From contig JAFXIC010000039.1 in NCBI GenBank assembly GCA_017533485.1, forward strand, positions 1-34,762: a stretch of DNA of 34,762 nt. Direction: 5' to 3'. The stretch comes from Oscillospiraceae bacterium (GTDB lineage Bacteria > Bacillota > Clostridia > Oscillospirales > Ruminococcaceae). Each line of letters opens with the position of its first letter. Positions within the stretch are counted from its first letter, which is position 1. Shown piece by piece: positions 31,786 through 34,762 of this stretch. The notes beneath the pieces are model-generated. The model was not told where the DNA came from, made no database searches, and saw nothing but the letters and a program-made list of their open reading frames with translations. The translations under genes were made by a program, and so were the position numbers.

Positions 31786-32652
31786 ATGGATTTTTTAGAT
31801 AGACTCAGCTCCGGACTGGACCGGCTTGCAGATAAGCTGGATACGCTCGCAGGAAGCTCCCCCTCCCCGTCCCTTTCCGACAGCACCTATGGAATACTCG
31901 ATAAAGAATATTGCTGGGAGGACTTGGACTATGCCGGAAAATATACGCTCCAGCGTCATGTCGTCGATAAGAGCTGTCGGATTATCGACCAGTATGGAAG
32001 TGTTTTGGAGCGCGGCACACAGGCAAACCTCGAACAGTCGATGGTCAGACGCGCCGCACAGCAGGCTGCGATTTCTGCGGCAGCTCCAAAATCTCCTTCC
32101 CCGACCATGGTGATGCCGGCGAATTCCGAAATCTCACAGGGCTTCCCCGTTCAGGCACAATATGGTGATATCATCGGTGTCGTCCGGAAAAATGGCGCAT
32201 ATACACACTATGGAATCTATGTCAGCGATACCTGTGTGATTCATTACGCGGTGCCGGCGAGTATGTCGGTCGGTCATGCGACCATCCATCCGACAAGCCT
32301 CAAGCTCTTTTTACGGGATGCGACGGAATATTTCATCCTCGATTTCCCGAAACCCTATCAGCCGCCTGTGGTGCTCGGAAATCATACGAACCATAACGAA
32401 ACAATCAGCGAACAGGTTGCGCGGAATTTACAGCAGCGGTACGGCTATCACCTCTATTCTCCGATTGAAACGGTCAATCGTGCGAAATCGCGGATCGGTG
32501 AAACACATTATAACCTGCTGACGAATAATTGTGAGCATTTCGCAATCTGGTGTAAGACGGGCGTAAACGAATCGCTCCAGGTCTCGGAAATGCTGAATAC
32601 ACTCGTGAACGCGACCGGATTCCAGTTCCACCGTCCGTTCAGCTGGAGGTAA
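31786..32652 (+). CDS. LRAT-like (NlpC/P60 superfamily) domain protein
   Basis: 288 aa with no signal peptide or TM, so probably cytoplasmic. The first 25 residues form an amphipathic helix (FLDRLSSGLDRLADKLDTLA). The LRAT-type domain carries YGDIIGVVRKNGAYTHYGIYV with His141, then VIHYA with His153, and NNCEHFAIWCKTG with Cys249. The His-x11-His spacing and NCEHF match the catalytic triad of the H-REV107/LRAT family of phospholipid and thioester acyltransferases, in the circularly permuted NlpC/P60 fold. Bacterial members are little studied; acyl transfer, lipid hydrolysis or peptidase activity are all possible. AAGGAGG lies 8 nt before ATG 31786. It is followed 4 nt later by deoB and probably shares its transcript. 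Confidence 0.8.
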   Translation: MDFLDRLSSGLDRLADKLDTLAGSSPSPSLSDSTYGILDKEYCWEDLDYAGKYTLQRHVVDKSCRIIDQYGSVLERGTQANLEQSMVRRAAQQAAISAAAPKSPSPTMVMPANSEISQGFPVQAQYGDIIGVVRKNGAYTHYGIYVSDTCVIHYAVPASMSVGHATIHPTSLKLFLRDATEYFILDFPKPYQPPVVLGNHTNHNETISEQVARNLQQRYGYHLYSPIETVNRAKSRIGETHYNLLTNNCEHFAIWCKTGVNESLQVSEMLNTLVNATGFQFHRPFSWR

Positions 32653-32656
32653 GGGC

Positions 32657-33835
32657 ATGGAAAAGCGGCGTGTATTTGCCATTGTACTCGATAGCTGCGG
32701 CTGCGGTGCGCTTCCCGACGCAGATCAGTTTGGCGACTGCGGAAGTCATACGCTGAAAGCCGTCTTTGACAGCGGAAAGCTGGATATACCGAATCTTCGG
32801 AAGCTGGGACTGTTTGACATTGACGGAATCGGCTGCGGAATACCCTGCGGCGAGCCGCTGGCAGCATATTGTAAATGTGCGGAGGAATCGGCGGGAAAGG
32901 ATACGACCACCGGACACTGGGAGCTGGCAGGACTGATTTCGACACGGCCGATGCCGACATTCCCGAATGGGTTTCCCGATGAAGTGATTGAAAAAATCGA
33001 AGCCTGTACGGGAAGACGGGTGCTTTGCAACCTGCCGTATTCGGGGACGGCTGTGATCCGCGACTACGGAAAAGAACATCTCGAAACCGGTGCACTGATT
33101 GTCTATACGTCCGCCGACAGCGTCCTCCAGATTGCCGCGCACGAAGAAGTCATACCGCCGGAGCAGCTCTGGAAAATCTGTGAAGATACGAGAAAAATCA
33201 TGTGCGGAGAATATAACGTCGGGCGGATTATCGCAAGACCCTTTGTCGGTGAATATCCCGATTTCACCCGTACCGCGAACCGACATGACTATTCGGTTGC
33301 GCCCTTTGCCCCGACAATGCTGGACGTGCTGAAAGATACGGGACATGATGTCATCGCGGTCGGTAAGATTTCGGATATTTTTGCAGGCCGGGGCTTGACC
33401 GAAGCCTTACGCACGGTGTCGAATGAGGATGGGATGGCGAAAACGCTGGAAATTGCGAAAACAAGGGATTTCAATGGTCTCTGTTTTGTGAATCTGGTGG
33501 AGTTTGACAGCGCGTTCGGCCATCGCAATGATGTGATAGGATATGCGAATGCGCTGAATGCGTTCGACCGACAGCTCGGTGAATTGCTGGCGAATCTGCG
33601 GGAAACGGATGTACTGATTCTGACCGCCGACCATGGCTGTGATCCGTCCACGGAGAGTACCGACCATTCGAGAGAATATATCCCGATGCTGATTACGGGA
33701 AAACAGGTAATGCCGCAAAATCTCGGTGTCCGCTCCTCTTTTGCCGATTTCGCACAAACCGTATGTGATATCTTCGGCGTGGATGCCGCACAGCTCGCCG
33801 GCACAAGTTTTTGGAATGAGATCGGAGTGAAGTAA
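32657..33835 (+). CDS. deoB: Phosphopentomutase
   Basis: 392 aa, normal family length. It interconverts ribose- or deoxyribose-1-phosphate and the 5-phosphates in nucleoside breakdown and salvage. It belongs to the alkaline phosphatase superfamily: metal-binding FAIVLDSCGCGALPDA at the N-terminus, the DTTTGHWELAG segment with the phosphorylated Thr, NRHDYSVAPF, VEFDSAFGHRND, and LTADHGCDPSTESTDHSREYIPML with the C-terminal metal ligands. GGAGG at the end of the LRAT gene precedes ATG 32657. The flavin reductase gene starts one base after its stop. Confidence 0.97.
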   Translation: MEKRRVFAIVLDSCGCGALPDADQFGDCGSHTLKAVFDSGKLDIPNLRKLGLFDIDGIGCGIPCGEPLAAYCKCAEESAGKDTTTGHWELAGLISTRPMPTFPNGFPDEVIEKIEACTGRRVLCNLPYSGTAVIRDYGKEHLETGALIVYTSADSVLQIAAHEEVIPPEQLWKICEDTRKIMCGEYNVGRIIARPFVGEYPDFTRTANRHDYSVAPFAPTMLDVLKDTGHDVIAVGKISDIFAGRGLTEALRTVSNEDGMAKTLEIAKTRDFNGLCFVNLVEFDSAFGHRNDVIGYANALNAFDRQLGELLANLRETDVLILTADHGCDPSTESTDHSREYIPMLITGKQVMPQNLGVRSSFADFAQTVCDIFGVDAAQLAGTSFWNEIGVK

Positions 33836-33836
33836 G

Positions 33837-34424
33837 ATGGGGAAGGTGTTCTGGAACGGCGGCGCACTTCTTGCGCCCGTACCGCCGGCACTCGTGACCT
33901 GTGGGACGCTCGAATCGCCGAATATCCTTACAATCGGCTGGACAGGAATCTGTTCAACCCATCCGCCGATGACCTATATTTCGGTGCGCCCGACCCGCCA
34001 TTCCTATGCGATGATAGAAAAAAGCGGTGAGTTTGTGATAAATCTTCCGACGACCGCCATGTGTCGGGAAGTAGATTTTTGTGGTGTGCGTTCGGGAAAG
34101 GATGTGGATAAGATCGCGAAATGCGGCTTCCACCTCGAACCCTCCGACAAGGTTTCTGCGCCGCTTTTATCGGAATCACCGGTCAGCCTTTCCTGTCGTG
34201 TGACGCAGAAAATCGCGCTTGGTTCCCATGATATGTTCCTCGCGGAGATTTTAAGCGTTGCGGTAGACGAGCGATATCTCGACAGCAAGGGCAAGCTGAA
34301 CTTACAGCAGAGCGGATTGCTGGCGTATGCCCACGGCGAATATTTTTCGCTCGGAAGAAAGCTCGGTGCATTCGGCTATTCTGTGAAGAAGAAAAAGCAT
34401 CCGCCGCGTAAGGCGAAAGGATAA
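33837..34424 (+). CDS. Flavin reductase-like / flavoredoxin family protein
   Basis: 195 aa with an FMN-binding split-barrel domain: LLAPVPPALVTCGTLESPNILTIGWTGICSTHPPMTYISVRPTRHSYAMI, then EFVINLP, CREVDFCGVRSGKDVDK and CRVTQKIALGSHDMFLAEI. Members bind FMN and act in electron transfer or flavin reduction; the partner is unknown. Several cysteines (e.g. CxxxxFC near 80) are present. It overlaps the end of the deoB ribosome-loading region: GGAGTGAAG just before ATG 33837 serves as its site, so translation is probably coupled to deoB. The C-terminus is basic (KKKKHPPRKAKG). Confidence 0.9.
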   Translation: MGKVFWNGGALLAPVPPALVTCGTLESPNILTIGWTGICSTHPPMTYISVRPTRHSYAMIEKSGEFVINLPTTAMCREVDFCGVRSGKDVDKIAKCGFHLEPSDKVSAPLLSESPVSLSCRVTQKIALGSHDMFLAEILSVAVDERYLDSKGKLNLQQSGLLAYAHGEYFSLGRKLGAFGYSVKKKKHPPRKAKG

Positions 34425-34762
34425 TGGGCGCTGCCTGAAAAACGCCTATGGATTGTTTTATGGGGCGCTGCCCCAAACCCCGTTTATATGTATCTCCGAT
34501 GGAGTTATTATGGGGCGCTGCCCCAAACCCCGCCCAAGGGATACTATCCCTTGGGAATCCCATTTCAGGAAAATGATAGAATGGTAAATTTTATCTTCCT
34601 TGCACGCGAATAGAGGGGGATAGGTAACGGAAAGGGGATTGAAAGAGGAAAACCATAGGGTTAAGGGGGAGACGTGAGAGCCGCGCTCGAACACTCTCCT
34701 TTCTTTTTATATTCGTGAAAATAACCAAGGGGGACACCCATAGGGGAGGAAAGAGCGCTCCC
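34425..34762 (-). repeat. Modular palindromic repeat, inverted copy 3, continues beyond the window
   Basis: Read on the minus strand it contains all modules found in the other copies: the right arm of the large inverted repeat, TTGGTTATTTTCACGAAT, GAGC-GCG-GCTC (34678-34688), the C/T-rich block, the 23-nt palindrome (34533-34555), and two TGGGGCAGCGCCCCA hairpins. Relative to copy 1 the 23-nt palindrome has a paired change (third base pair A-T in copy 1, C-G here). It begins about 10 bp after the flavin reductase stop. No gene is seen in it. Confidence 0.85.

Noticed and set aside
1-34762. CRISPR array
   Set aside because: The only tandem or dispersed repeats found are long modular palindromes and short iterons; no regular repeat-spacer pattern or cas gene exists.

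Overview
The window reads as a chromosomal segment of a Gram-positive, anaerobic, plant-fibre-degrading bacterium, most like Ruminococcus or a related Oscillospiraceae (inference). The reasons are the rpmH-rnpA-yidD-yidC-khpB-mnmE-mnmG-rsmG cluster, strong AGGAGG-type ribosome binding sites, TTGACA-N17-TATAAT promoters, a large pyruvate:ferredoxin oxidoreductase, a GH94 cellobiose phosphorylase, a GH5 lipoprotein and a SpoVAC homologue. Base composition is moderate and most genes look native.

Layout. (1) 1-2200: a tRNA-Thr(CGU), preceded at the window edge by a broken copy with two anticodon-like hairpins; a membrane protein related to S26 signal peptidases that lacks the catalytic serine; then a copy of a modular palindromic repeat. 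(2) 2213-10843: a CPBP membrane protease, diverging from the cluster of ribosome/RNase P, membrane insertion and tRNA modification genes that normally lies beside the chromosome origin. Three perfect 16-bp parS-type palindromes sit around mnmG and rsmG, but noc, parA and parB do not follow. (3) 10979-16704: an operon of two lipoprotein glycoside hydrolases (GH5, GH3), a membrane-anchored SGNH hydrolase and a membrane-anchored HtrA protease, all acting on the outer side of the membrane. (4) 16816-19401, minus strand: a MATE exporter and a DUF2238-like membrane protein behind a leader that looks like a roughly 115-nt small RNA or attenuator. (5) 19524-23788: the highly expressed pyruvate:ferredoxin oxidoreductase, then a cluster of palindromic repeats. 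(6) 23796-27434, minus strand: a lone spoVAC with a nested promoter/terminator leader, an ECF sigma factor with its translationally coupled membrane partner, and an MreB-family gene. (7) 27515-28969: a solitary large serine recombinase. (8) 29126-34424: cellobiose phosphorylase, a bacterial LRAT/NlpC-P60-like protein, phosphopentomutase and a flavin reductase-like protein. (9) 34425-34762: another copy of the palindromic repeat, cut by the window end.

How the genes fit together. Extracellular cellulose or glucan breakdown (GH5) yields cellobiose; cellobiose phosphorylase splits it with phosphate to glucose-1-phosphate and glucose; glycolysis gives pyruvate, which PFOR oxidises to acetyl-CoA and reduced ferredoxin. 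Phosphopentomutase feeds nucleoside salvage.

The most interesting non-coding signals are the spoVAC leader, where a forespore-type promoter lies inside a hairpin that would otherwise hide the ribosome binding site; two genes whose Shine-Dalgarno is separated from the start codon by a stable hairpin; the small-RNA-like leader at 19251-19366; and a repeat family whose 23-bp palindrome shows a compensatory base-pair change between copies. All assignments come from reading the sequence by eye; no database search was made.
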